DNA from: Sorghum bicolor
Lineage: Eukaryota; Streptophyta; Magnoliopsida; Poales; Poaceae
Assembly: GCF_000003195.3 (NCBI RefSeq)
Contig: NC_012872.2
Span: 19,687,804-19,751,803 of the forward strand
DNA: 64,000 nt
Direction of reading: 5' to 3'
Both the position numbers and the translations under genes were made by a program. Positions within the stretch are counted from its first letter, which is position 1. Each line of letters begins with the position of its first letter. Of this stretch, positions 23,265 through 34,900 are shown piece after piece. The notes below the pieces were generated by a model. The model was not told the DNA's origin. It ran no database searches and saw only the letters and a list, made by a program, of their open reading frames with translations.

Positions 23265-24968
23265 GACGAGGTTGATTGGGGGACACTGGGGACTAGTTCT
23301 CCTATCCTTTTTGGACGCTACACATCATAGTCTTTTATATTCGTTGTACCGAGTCTCTTGATCCAAGGTTAGTTTCACCACTAAGTTCCAATTATCAGTA
23401 CTTTTATCACGGTTAAGTTGCTTCACTCTCACATCGTACATATAGCTTTGTAAACTTTGGTGTCATCTGATCCCCATACACAACTCTTAATCTATGAGCA
23501 TCAGCAATGACATATACCTCCATTGATATTCTCTAAATGAGATGATATCCTGAAACAAAACCAAATTCACCGAACACTTGTGATCCTCACATATGATCCA
23601 ACATTAGCCAATCCTTCTCATTGTAACTCCTTTAATTAGGCTATCCCCCTTAAAATGGGTCAACTAGGGGACACAAGAAAGGTAGCTTGCATATTTTCCA
23701 GACAAGTTAACTAACATTAAGAACTTTTGACATCCCAAAGATCTTATGTGCAAGAGAATAAACAGGTATCCTGAAATTTTCTCGTGATATGAAAACACTA
23801 GCGTAGTAGAATAGACGTAACTCTTATTCTGTTAATCCAATAGAGTTGTAGCTTATACCATTAGAAAACTTATGAAATTCCCTACAACTTTCATGTAGAA
23901 GACCTCCTTAGGTTCTGTCTTTAAGCTTAGGTAAAACAACCAACTTAATATCCACCCTGACAATGTCTCAGCAAAGGTGCAGTAAATTCCAGAAGTTATA
24001 TCTCGAGCTACTTAACTCATCTGGAGATGGTCCTTACATTTTTGAAAATCTTAGGAAATCCTCTACAACTTTTGTATACAACTTTTTTCCCAGGTTCTAA
24101 CGTTATGTTATCTGAAAATAGGAAATTACCGGATCTGTTCAAATTTTGAAACAGTACAGAAACATCCAATTGTAAATATCATATCTCAGGTTCTACTTAT
24201 CCAAATAAGTTCCAGCTTATACTGTTGGAAAGCTTAGCAAATTGTCTAAAACGTTTCTATAGAATACTTTTCCAATTTCTATAGGTATATCTGTCTCAAA
24301 TAGTAAGTAACCGAAACTGGTCCAGTTTTCTGACAGCACAACTGTATCATTTTGTGATTTTTGTAACTTCCAAACCATAATAGCTATGAGGGTAATTCTT
24401 ACGGTCAGAGAAAGATCTTCAAGTCTAGTTGTTCCCAGAAAAATTTGATAAACTTTGCACGATCAGAACTTGAGATACACAACTGCTCCAGAAATCAGTA
24501 AGGGATAGAAACAGGATATAACCAAACCCAACTACTTATGTCATTACTCCTTATGCCTTAGGCCTATAAACTAAATGATATTGTGGAGAAATCCCACAAA
24601 ATTATTACACTCATTATAAAGATCCAAATCGAGCATAAACATAATAACAAACCAATTAAGCATTGAAGGTTCACACTTCACTCAACTTGCGATACTATCG
24701 TTCTCTTCATAGTAAGGGTAGAGATCCTAAAACTCCTCTTCAAAAGACACAAGAAGATGATAAGGGAAGGTTCTAAAAGCATACCAACTCAAGGGGTGAA
24801 GGTGAAAACAAGGACTTTTAAAATAAGCAACAAGGTAGAGACAAATAGCAAGGATAGAGATATTGTATATAAAAAATACCAAGGTTTATGGAGGAAGGGT
24901 GTTATAACAATTTCCAAAACCTTAAGACGACTAATTTCTAACTAGGCTTGCATCCTATAGCCAGCATT
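23265..24968 (-). other. Non-coding 5' leader of Tekay-type element with degenerate repeats
   Basis: There is no supported gene between the primer binding site and the gag remnant. Between about 23840 and 24480 are degenerate repeat units, marked on the minus strand by an AAAGTTGTAGAGGATTTCCT-like core at about 23900, 24070, 24255 and 24450. They relate to repeats at 32430-32870, 34235-35110, 47400-47650 and 57290-57600. Confidence 0.6.
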
Positions 24969-24980
24969 GCTTTGATACCA
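24969..24980 (-). other. Primer binding site, initiator-tRNA-Met type
   Basis: The minus strand reads TGGTATCAAAGC, 3 bases after the LTR end TATTACA. One base differs from the usual TGGTATCAGAGC complement of plant initiator methionine tRNA. Confidence 0.85.
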
Positions 24981-24983
24981 CTT

Positions 24984-27900
24984 TGTAATACCCGATTTTA
25001 AGGAAAAAATCAGATATGCACCATATATGAGTTTTAGAAGTCAAATCTCACATATAGCTACAAATAAGGGGTAATATCAATAGACAATGCAAAGATATAT
25101 AATGTACTTAGTATAAAAGATATAACCTTTGATAGCAAACAACGGATAGACAACTCCAAACTTTGGGTATTAACTCCTCTCTACAGGATCCAACTGACTG
25201 GTTGATTACAAGCCTAAAGCATCTCCTGAAGTGTGGGGAAAATAGCAAGAGTGAGCACATATCGTACTCAACAAGTATAACCAGAGGTTCATGAGGCTCA
25301 ATAAGCGGACACTGGTTTGACTGCATTTAGCTTTTATATGTAGATAGCATGTTTATGTTCAGATAGCAAATGTCAAGGTAGCATAATTAAATCCCATAAC
25401 CACATGATCAATGTATACAAGAATTAAGAATAACACATATAAACAACATAATAAGCCATCATTTATCATCATTAATCATGTTCATCAGTGTCCATCTATT
25501 CTATCAGTTTTCCGGACCGCCCGTATCCGTGGGCATGGCTAGTATACCAGATTTGAAACTCTACAGACGTTGTACATCTTTACTCATGAGTCGTGATTTA
25601 CCCTTTCACCCGAGGTTGCAAGTCTCTTAACCCCCTTCCAAGGGAGGTCAGTAGGGATCACTATGAAGCCTTTCAAAAGTTCATCTAACAAGTTAGGGCC
25701 GCAAGGATTCCTGGGCGTGCAGATATAGAGCCCCCCTTCCAAATGGCATAATGACTCGCAGCCTATACACATAAGGACAGAGGCCACACTATACCCAAAA
25801 CAGCAAGCCCCTCTAGCGCCCTTTCGGGTAACCTCTAACAAGCTAGATAAGATCTTCATACCGAGCTAAAGCCAGAGCCATATAGCCCTCATGGTTTGTA
25901 CGAGTTGTCCCAGCTTTTGCCAAGGGATAAGTCCTTATGGAGGGTCAAGATCAGTCTAGCAAAAGCTAGAGTTCTTTCCACCCTTTATGTTAAAGTTGCT
26001 AGAAAGCTTATTTTATTGTTTATTGTATATCCAAATATTCATGTTACAATATCATGAATTATAATCAAGCAGTAGCAAGCACTACCTAAATGCATATCCA
26101 AATAGGCATCAAGGAATACAAGATAATAATCATCTATGATTTTTCTAAGGTTGTCAAGGTGAACACATGCATATGATATTTGTATTAAAAGTGTATAGGT
26201 AACAAGGATGGTCCCAAGTTATACTTGCCTTGATCCATTTGCTCTTGCTTATCCTTTTGGTTCTGCTGGTCTTTACTGGTTGCCAAAGCTCTGATCTTGA
26301 TCACCAAAAATTGCTCTCCATCTAAACTCGATCATCGATCACTAACACACAAACAATCGGAGACAACATACATGAAGCAAACAAGGCTACAATTAAAACA
26401 GTACACCAATCATATAAAAACAGTATGAAAAGTTTATAAAATGATTCTACACACTGCTACGATCTCACAGACGTAAAGATCACGAAAATCGGAGTTAAAA
26501 CGATGAAGTTATGAATTTTCTAAAATTTTATTTAGAAAAATAATTAATTAAATGCTGCTGCGAAAATAAAAAGTTTCAAACTGAGAAAATAAAGTTACTA
26601 ACATGTCGATCTTTCAAATACGAATCTAACGCATTTTGAACGTGTCAAAACGGAATTAAAATAAATATTTTATGGCCAAAACAAATCTAGTGGCAATTTT
26701 GTAATTACTGAAAACATATTTTGAAACAAGTCGGAACGGAATACGCTTTCCAAAACAGCAAAGCGTAATCTTTTCTATACGTTTTGGACCGCGGGTTTGA
26801 AACCTAGAAAACACAGGGGCTCTTTAAAAAAAATCCAGGCCCAAAGGGTATCGGCCACCGTGAGGCGTTGGATCTCGCGCGGATGGCTCGGATTAGATCG
26901 GGACAAAACGAGGGGGAGTCCTGCTGACTGCCGGCGGCCTAGGCGGCGGTGCCATGGCCGAAAAAGGCCGAAACCTCACCGGAGTTCATGGTTAACGCGA
27001 TTCTAGGCACCAAAAAGGGAAAGAAAATCACCGGGACAAAGCTTAAGTTAAGGCGAACTCACCTAGACGCCTATTTCGCAGCGGAGAGCTCTCGGGGTGG
27101 GCGGTCGACTCAGCGGGGCGGAGCTCGGTGTCCTGCTTGGGTTTGGCACTGAATAGAACTCTGCGAAAGCCAAAAGAGAGCGAGGAGAAGGGGTCGGCAG
27201 CTTCTCCGGAGCGACGCGAAGCTCGGCACGTGGTTGCGTACGACCCTTAAGCACCTCGGAGCGAGGACCACGGCGGCGGCTATTCCTCTGCTTACGGCAA
27301 GATTCGTACGGCAACTCAGAGGTGGAATTAGGGCTAGAAAATAGCGCATGGATGGAAAGAAAGATGCAGAGGGGGTCGTGGAGCCCTATAGGGTAGCTCG
27401 GTTTGCTCCCACGCGGTGAATCCCGCAAGAATCGAGATCGTGCGGTTTTGGATGCCCTGTTGGAGTCCGGCTTGGTTACGGTTGGGAGGAAGAAGACGGC
27501 TGATGCGCGGGCCCGACTGGTCAGAGAAAGGGGAAGAAGGAGTGGGGAAGGGCGCTGCGCGCTTGGGCCGTCCTGCGAAATAGGCCAAGAGAGAGGGGAG
27601 AGACGCGCCTGGGCCGAGAAGAAGAGCATGGCTTGGCCTGCGGCTTGGCCCACGCTGAGGGGGAATGGGATGGGCGCGCTGGCTTGGGCTAGAAGCAGGC
27701 CGTGCGGGGTGGGAGGTGGAGCGGGCCTTCGGGCCAGAATAGAGAGAGGGAGGGGTTTTGTCTTTTCTTTTTTGTTTCTTTTTATTTCAAAGCCATTTCA
27801 AAACAAATTTGAAAATCATTTTAAAATCAGTTTGACTTACCTTGAACATTAATTAAATCCACACAATACAATAAAACAAATGCCCCAAAAAATGAATGCA

Positions 27901-28036
27901 CAATCATGTTGCTAAATCCTATAATGAATTTTAATTTAATGAATATTATTATTTTCCCTATATTCCATGAGCACAAATATACAAAATTAAATCATTATTC
28001 ACCTATTTCAAAAGTTGTAAATTTTTGGATGTTACA
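24984..28036 (-). repeat. 5' LTR of minus-strand Tekay-type element (3.05 kb)
   Basis: On the minus strand it runs from TGTAACATCC at 28036 to TATTACA at 24984. It has a GC-rich middle (26930-27760) and an AT-rich start. The open frames on both strands at 27060-27850 fall in this GC-rich block and are not genes. The LTR ends about 300 bp from the stop codon of the isopentenyltransferase gene. Confidence 0.85.
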
Positions 28037-28333
28037 GTAAATGGCGGCAAAATGTTGAATGGAGATCATGTTTTGAAAAATATGGTTTGGTGAATTTGAT
28101 CCGCTAGATTACAATGTTTCAAAGTATGAGATATGAATGAATTTTTACTGTTCTGGTACCCTGCTAGCTATGTTTCAGTCTTCCCTATATATATTTGTTC
28201 CTAGATCTTCCACTAAATTAAATCGGATGCAATGCAAGTACAACGCAACGACTTATTTTTGGCTGAAAGAAATAAATGAATGTAGTCCACTCGGAGATCA
28301 TCAGGAGATCAGTTCATCATCATCACAGCTTAA
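28037..28333. other. 3' flank of isopentenyltransferase gene
   Basis: AT-rich sequence between the LTR and the IPT stop codon. It would hold the 3' untranslated region and polyadenylation signals of IPT. No separate feature is supported. Confidence 0.5.
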
Positions 28334-29443
28334 TTAAACAGCCGCCGCCGCTGCCCCCAGTCCAACAAAGCCGCGGCTTGGAGACATCACCGCCATGTCC
28401 AGCGGCTGCTGGCCGAACCACTCTGTCGCCGTGCAAACGCCTGGCACGGCCACCACTTCTTTGGGCGTCATCAAGAAGAAACGATCCTTGCCGTTGTCCC
28501 AAGCTCCCTCAACGACGACATTAACCGGCGCCAGAAACCTTCCCACGATCCTCGCCGCGGGGCTCACGACGTCCGTCTCCCACGCGACGCGCTGTGCGTT
28601 TGGGTTCCTGGCGCCGTCCCCGACCTTGATCCGAAGCACCTCTGTGACATCGAGGCGGTGGATATCGCTCCACCCGCGGAGGCCCTGCAGCCGGTGGATC
28701 TTGTCCAGCTGACGGCGCGCCAGCACGCACGTGTTGGCCTTGATCTCGTCAACGGCGGCAGCGAGGAGCCGCGCTCGCCGCTCGTCGTCGCCGTCGAGAG
28801 CACCCGCGGCCTCCGTCCGGAAGTACCCGTCCATCTCCGGCACGCCGATGGCCCTCCGGATGCCCCTGGAGTAGTCACCGTCGTCGTGCCGAAAGAAGGG
28901 CCGCACCTCGCTGACGAGCCCCTGGTCCAGCATGCAGTCCACGCGGCTGCCTATGTAGCGGTCCAGCACGGCCAGGTCGCTGTCCACCCAGACGAAGCAG
29001 CACTGGTAGCGCCTGCGAAAGCCACCACCACCAGCATCTGCAGCTGCAGGTTCTTCCCCGCCGTCGTCCAGCAGCGCCTCGAGGTACCTGTTGGATCCGC
29101 CGGCGATGATCGGGACGCGGCGCCTCTCGGCGACGGACTCGACGGCGCGCGTGGCGTCCCTGCAGAAATCGGCGGCGGTGTAGTCGGCGTCGGGGCTCAC
29201 CCCACCGATCAGGTGGTGTGGCACGCCCTGGCACTCCGCGGCGGTGACCTTGTTGGTGACGACGTCGAGGCCGTCGTGCACCTGGATCTTGTCCGAGTTG
29301 ATCACCTCTCCGCCGAAGCGCAGCGCGAGGTCGATGGCTAGCTTCGACTTGCCGGTGGCCGTGGCGCCCATGACCACCACCACCTTGACCTTGGTCTTGC
29401 TGCCTCCGCTCGCCGTGGCACCACCGTTGACACCCGCCATCAT
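28334..29443 (-). CDS. IPT: Adenylate isopentenyltransferase (cytokinin synthase)
   Basis: This is an intact intronless frame of 369 codons, in the normal size range for plant IPTs. It transfers an isopentenyl group from dimethylallyl diphosphate to ATP/ADP (or AMP), the first step of cytokinin synthesis, usually in plastid or cytosol. The N-terminal P-loop GATATGKS is at residues 26-33. Family motifs follow: NSDKIQVHDGLDVVTNK, GVPHHLIG, GGSNRYLEALL, and a C-terminal half with IRRAIGVPEMDGYF, ANTCVLARRQLDKI. A longer reading to 29491 would need a GTG start; the first in-frame ATG pair is at 29443 and 29440, and I chose 29443. GC content is much higher than the flanks, as is common for grass single-exon genes. 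It lies between two retrotransposon clusters, so its regulation may be affected by them; that is inference. A tRNA-type IPT is less likely, because the tRNA-IPT zinc-finger C-terminus is not seen. Confidence 0.92.
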   Translation of the reverse strand: MMAGVNGGATASGGSKTKVKVVVVMGATATGKSKLAIDLALRFGGEVINSDKIQVHDGLDVVTNKVTAAECQGVPHHLIGGVSPDADYTAADFCRDATRAVESVAERRRVPIIAGGSNRYLEALLDDGGEEPAAADAGGGGFRRRYQCCFVWVDSDLAVLDRYIGSRVDCMLDQGLVSEVRPFFRHDDGDYSRGIRRAIGVPEMDGYFRTEAAGALDGDDERRARLLAAAVDEIKANTCVLARRQLDKIHRLQGLRGWSDIHRLDVTEVLRIKVGDGARNPNAQRVAWETDVVSPAARIVGRFLAPVNVVVEGAWDNGKDRFFLMTPKEVVAVPGVCTATEWFGQQPLDMAVMSPSRGFVGLGAAAAAV

Positions 29444-29547
29444 GCGTGTATACGTGTACTCGTCTTTCAGTGTTAACACGTACGTGTACACAAAGCTTGT
29501 AGTTGTAATGTAGGACTGTAGGCGAAAATACCGTGCATGGGCCTATG

Positions 29548-29557
29548 TTTTTATATA
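29548..29557 (-). promoter_or_regulatory. Probable TATA box of IPT gene
   Basis: The minus strand reads CTATATAAAAA about 105 bp upstream of the chosen ATG at 29443. This spacing gives a short 5' leader of roughly 70-80 bases. Supported by position and sequence only. Confidence 0.6.
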
Positions 29558-31328
29558 GTGCACGAAGTAAAGTCAGTACTGTGTCGTCACTGGTGTGTGT
29601 TTCTTCATGAGTTCATATATGTCTCTTCTTGGACAGTTCGCCAGTTTTGGCTACTACTGTACAACGAAACCCTAAAACACGCCTTGTGCCAGACCTGGCT
29701 TGGGGTACGGTTCAAGAATTACTTTTCAAGTCGTTTGACCGGTGCAGCGTTTAATTGTCCTGTGATATATCCTGTCTCCAGACATGCAGACGACGACGGT
29801 CGAATTTTGGATGGCACTGCTCGCTGCGTTGCATTGCATGGAAGGAAACCTTTTTGCTGTCACCGAGTGAACACACGCACGCACGGACACACTCGGAGAG
29901 AGGACGCAAATTTGTTGCAGTCACGAATAGTTCGCACGCATGTTTTCAAACTCCGGTTTTTGTAGCTCTACTACTACTACGATTTTAATGGCGTTATTGA
30001 CTCCGCAATATTAGTGTTTTCCCATGCATATATGGCGCCAGTACCATGTGACTCCACCACGATATATTTCCAGGCATATACTCTATGTCACCGATGGGTG
30101 TTTTGTTTGTCTGTCCTCTCTGCAGTCTGCACACACTTGGCCACACAGTCTGCATGCAGTCTGCGGTTCCAGAAGGAGAACGACTCTGGAACGCATCTCC
30201 AAATTCAGTTTTTTTATATATCCGTAAATATAAGCAACTCTAACCGTTTAGTTATTTTTATTATAGAGACTATTTTAGAATTTATGTAGCAGAAACTAGA
30301 CTATATGCTATCTTAACTTTGTAAAATAAGAAACTAGCTATTCCTTAATTTTAGGTAGCTATATATAGCCAATCACGGGCATTTGCTAAGTGATTTTATA
30401 AAATAGCAAAGCTGTTGATGACTTTATATTTTTTGAATAATTTTTTAATTTTATAAAATAGCTAAACAATAAAATTTAATTAATAGTTTATTCAAGTTTT
30501 TGATGTTGCTCTGAAGGCGACAAATTATCTAACGCGTTAATTTTCACAAGTCTACTCTTTCAAAATTTGTGACAAGTCTACCTTTTTGCCGTCCTACAAT
30601 AACGCCACATCGTCTCTACATATATATAGCTTTTTAGCTTGCAGCATACAAGGCACAAGCAGCAAGTGTAGGGATAATTAGTTCAAGATCCGTATACGTA
30701 CTACAGCTAGGCACAAACAAGGCTGTAGAAATCATGCGGCTTTCGCAACGGACTTTATCCAAATACCTCTACTCTCTAGAAATAAAAGCATTTGGAGGGG
30801 TGGACTAACCGACTAGCACGTAGAAATCATTTTCTATATAATTAAAAAAATACAGTGAAAATAGCAAAAAAAAACAGCATGCTCAGCCACTCAATAAACA
30901 TGGCGGTAGCGTCATAAGTTGCGCATGTGTCATCAAGGATCAATCATCCCTTCGTATTACCACACCACGTAGTCACTTGCGATTATTTGTAGCACAAACT
31001 TCTATGAAGTTTTATCAGATGTTTTCAATGATCCCAAATAATAAAAAATGAAGTACAAATTTTCACATCTCTTTGAGCACAATTTTGGTACAAGGTGTGA
31101 CTCCATCAATGACTTTAAATGTATATTTAGCCAATCATTAATAAAAAAAATTATCAGCTATACAATTTTAAAAGTTCTCCTGCATCGAACAGTGTTTGCT
31201 CGTCTCTATTTCTAATATTAGTTTACCATATTAACCATGGCTGAAAATTGATTTCTAGCTATGATTGGTAGGGTGGTTCGTCTCTTAAAATAGTTGGGTT
31301 CGTTTGGCTAATAAGCTATGGTAGAAAG
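29558..31328. other. Upstream region of IPT, with a possible MITE
   Basis: No gene is supported. The span 30215-30525 is strongly AT-rich and bounded by roughly inverted GCAACTCTAA and GTTGCTCT strings, as in small non-autonomous DNA transposons; boundaries and duplication are not clear. CACACGCACGCACGGACAC at about 29870 is a short CA/CG-rich tract. The remainder (30530-31328) is AT-rich and featureless to my reading. Confidence 0.4.
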
Positions 31329-31918
31329 TGTTAGAAATTTAGATATTTTAATGTTTGATTTAATCCAGAAAAATACACATAAAAAAGTAGTGATATATAT
31401 GTGCACGTGTGTAATTTTATCACTACTCAGATTAGAGATAAACATTGCAAATACTGTAGACATACTAAAAATAAAATAAAATCGTTTAGAATTGTACCCA
31501 GAGGAGGGATTAATGCCGAAGGCACCGACGGCTTCATTCGCACTAGTCGACATAGTGCGTTGCTTAAAGTAGCAGAGCACAGTCGATGTAGGAAGATGTT
31601 CGCAGTGCAGTCCCGCGAATGTCCACCAGGAAGAGACGATGACGATGTAGTCGATCTCTCGTCGCCACAAGAAAGAAGCCAATCCGAGGTAGCTGATCCG
31701 ATGTAGCGGGAAGAAGCCGATCTCGCCGATCCGAGGTAGCGAGCAGTCGCGGAAGACGCTCCCAAAAAACCTGATTGCCCGCACACCCGAGCATGTTCTC
31801 GATGCAAGGCGTCAGGTTCCGGAGGCCTGCTTTCCCGATCTCTGTGCGCATAGAGGTTCGGGATAGGGATGAACCAGAGCAACTTGACAGAGAAGAGATG
31901 GAGAGGACTGATGTGTTG
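31329..31918 (-). repeat. 3' LTR of copia element, distal part
   Basis: It corresponds segment by segment to 44498-45080 in the 5' LTR, for example the GAGAGGACTGATG block at its right end in both copies. The rest of this LTR resumes at 37055, after the inserted solo LTR. Confidence 0.88.
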
Positions 31919-34900
31919 TGTAACACCCCAGGTGTTTGTCACTTGCTAAGTACTAGGTTTGAGCTCAAACATGACAAGTTCAATGGTAATAAAGAGGTCA
32001 AAGTCAATCTATGAAAGTAAACTCCAACTTGGGCTTGGTGTATGCAACCTTGCTTGCATATATGCCTTTTTAAAAGGTATGCTTTGATGATGCTAAAGGA
32101 ACCTTTCCATGTGTCTCATATCTGTCTCAATCTATGTTGGTCTCTGGAAATGTTTGGTGAAGTTTGGAATCAAGAAGTCACATGAAATGATAAGTTATAT
32201 CCTTGTTGGAATGACTCTATTAAGGAAATGGAATCATGGGTCACCAACCAAACCTTGCAAACTTGCTCATATGATACTAGATGAATTATACAACAAAAGT
32301 CGTGAAGGGTTCATGTTGAGCTTATGTCAAGAAAATGCTTCAATTGGCCTAAAATCCTATTTGGAGCTTTATCGGGTTACTACTTTGATCAAAGTGAAAG
32401 ATTGACCTTTGTTGCAGTTATGAGGTTTGACCCTAAATGAAAGTTGTAGTATTGCTTCTGTAGAACAAACTTTATTTAAGGATCAAGAGCTAGTTTGGTA
32501 CCTATCCTAATCAAATTGAGCTCTCAAGAATCAATTCAGTGCTGATTTGCTACCTCCATATTTTGGCTAAGTCCCTGAAAGTGACAGCAGTGAGTTAGCT
32601 CCTTCATGACATTTTATTATCCAAATTCTTATGGTAACTCAATTAGATTACTTAATATGAGTTGGACTACTCTTCTTGATGAAAGCAATGGATCAAGTAT
32701 CATCAATTTTGGAGTTCATTTGGGTATCTAAAAGTAGCTCCCAAAACAGCAAAAGATTATTTTATCGCTAAACGGACGTCGACCCGTTGGCATGCCGCGT
32801 TCTCGTATTTTTGTAAAGCAACTCAAGCTGGTCCAAGAATAAAAGTTGTGGATAATTATTTGGAGAAGAGCATACAAAAAGTTGCATCAAGTTTGACATG
32901 ATTTGGACCATCAATTCTTGGTTTTGCTAATCACCGTCAATACGTTGACACTCATGACTTGGCATCTAATTATCTCCTAATCTGTAAGCCTAATGACCAT
33001 GACACTTAAACGAAAAATGTAGAGCAGCACGAGTTTGACAAACTTCGTTTTTGGCCCATGACTTAAATCGGCTTAGAAATGGCCCAAATCGGCGTCCCAC
33101 TCTGGCCACACCGTCGCTCGCCAGCTGTTCGACAAAATGCGTCAGTGGGAGAACGCGTGGACAGCCATGCAGAGCTCGCGCCTCCTCGTCTTGCCGCGTG
33201 CCCTCCGCGTGTCCGCGCCCGCTGCTGATGTGGGAAGCTCCGAGCATCCTCTCCACACTCGCCCACACTCCCTCTGCTACTCCCTCGCCTCGCCCGCGCT
33301 TGACACAGCGAGAACGCCGCCGCGTCCGCCATGGCCGACGGTCGAAGCTCGCACCCGCCGCAATGCTCGCTGCTCCGCGCCTTCTCAGCCCAAACCAAGT
33401 AGTTCAGTGCCTCCGCCGCGTCGTGCTGCTCATCTCGCGCGCGCTCAGCCGAGGTGGAAGACCGCCGGAGTGCCACCACCACTGGCCGCCGCCGTCGCCG
33501 TCGACATGTGCACGTGGCCAAGCCGCCACGGGCCCTCTCCCGGCCATCCAAGGTGACCAGCGGGTGCGCGATGACCTCCTGGTGCTTCCCCACCCCTCCA
33601 TCGGCGCCGACGAGGCTCCGACCGGCCGGAACAGAAAGCTCCGGCGAGATCCCCTGTTTTCCTCGCGACCAGGGACCTCGTGTTGAAATATGAAACAACT
33701 CAGGGTTCTAGATGCGAAGCTAAGACTCATATGAATAGTGCATCTGGACTGCAGTTGATTTCGAGAAACTCCAGGGTTCCCGAAGCAAAAGTGTTTTCCT
33801 TTATCTTTTCTTTGTGCAGATTTCTGGATGAACTTTAGAAATTCATAGTAATTCATAGAAAAGTCGTAAAATAGCAAATGTGGACTTTTTGGAATCCTTG
33901 TGAAATTCTCTATGCAGTAGATCTATAATATGGCATGGTTTAGTTTGATATTTTAGTCGTAAAAATAGTTTTATACAGTTAGGTTTTGATTGCTTGTTAT
34001 ATTTGTCTTTTTTTATAACTGCTGTGTTGTTGCTCCAATAAATGTGAAAATATTGTGACATGCTTTTAATATGATATTTGATGTCTGGCATTTGTTTCAG
34101 GAATTTAGGATTGATAGATTAAGAGTTATGAAAATAACAAATGCCCTGTGTTGCTTTGCTCCTATTCTGAGTGGATCTGCATGTTTGTATTGTTTGGCTC
34201 AGTTCAGTTGTGAATCATGCCTTAATAAAAATATATAAGTTTTAGTACTTTTCATGAGCTTTCCAAAAAGATAAATAGCACAATTTTTGGTTGAGCACAT
34301 GTTGAGTTATAGTGGTTTAAAGTACTGTTCCAGTTTCTGTCTAAACCCAGACAGAATTGCATTGTTTGTAATGTAAGACCTTGTTAGTGGTATATTTAGC
34401 TCTAGATGTTTATAACAAAGTTGTTCACAATTTCGTAAGCTTTCTAGAAAGTACACAATCATAAATTATGGATATATGAACTTCAAGTTATAGCTGTTTA
34501 ATGTGGCATGACAGATTCTGTCTATGTTTTAGACAGAGATGTCTTTATGGGATTAATTGACCTTGTTAACTCTAGATTCATATTTAGATGATAATAATAA
34601 AGTTGTAGGTAACTTTATAAGCTTTCCAAAAATATAAGAATCATGTTGGTTGGAGGTATACAACTCCGGTTATGCTGCTTTGAATTGCCTATCAGTTTTC
34701 TGTTTGTAATTATACCCCTACTGTTTGGGCAGCATGAGCAGTTTTGATTGTGCAATTAATTCCATGATACAAATGATGTTTTCTGTGAAACTTGTATATA
34801 TAAAAGATATAGATAACTTACTAATATATCTTGTTGTACAGTTTCATGTCATTTGGCTAAGTGGTTTGTGAGTTACAGTAGTATGAAGTTCATCCCTTGA

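Larger units (their letters stand above)
21824..28036 (-). mobile_element. Tekay-type LTR retrotransposon, minus strand, pol deleted
   Basis: Direct repeats at 21824-22302 and about 27553-28036 are the first ~480 bp of each LTR, both starting TGTAACA on the minus strand. A primer binding site (TGGTATCAAAGC on the minus strand, 24969-24980) and a polypurine tract (22303-22318) bound an internal region of only about 2.7 kb. It contains gag-protease remnants but no reverse transcriptase or integrase. The distal LTR is cut after about 480 bp, so its target duplication is lost. Confidence 0.85.

Noticed and set aside
27060..27850. Overlapping frames on both strands near the IPT gene
   Set aside because: Part of the 5' LTR; the plus-strand frame at 27403-27852 partly repeats in the other LTR (21849-22121).
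28658..29341. Long plus-strand open frame (227 codons)
   Set aside because: It is antisense to the isopentenyltransferase gene and arises from its GC-rich third positions; no domain is seen.
29444..29491. Sixteen-residue N-terminal extension of IPT
   Set aside because: It would need a GTG start. The first ATG in the frame is at 29443.
33050..33700. Two 211-codon frames on opposite strands
   Set aside because: Mutually antisense, low complexity, inside the presumed solo LTR.
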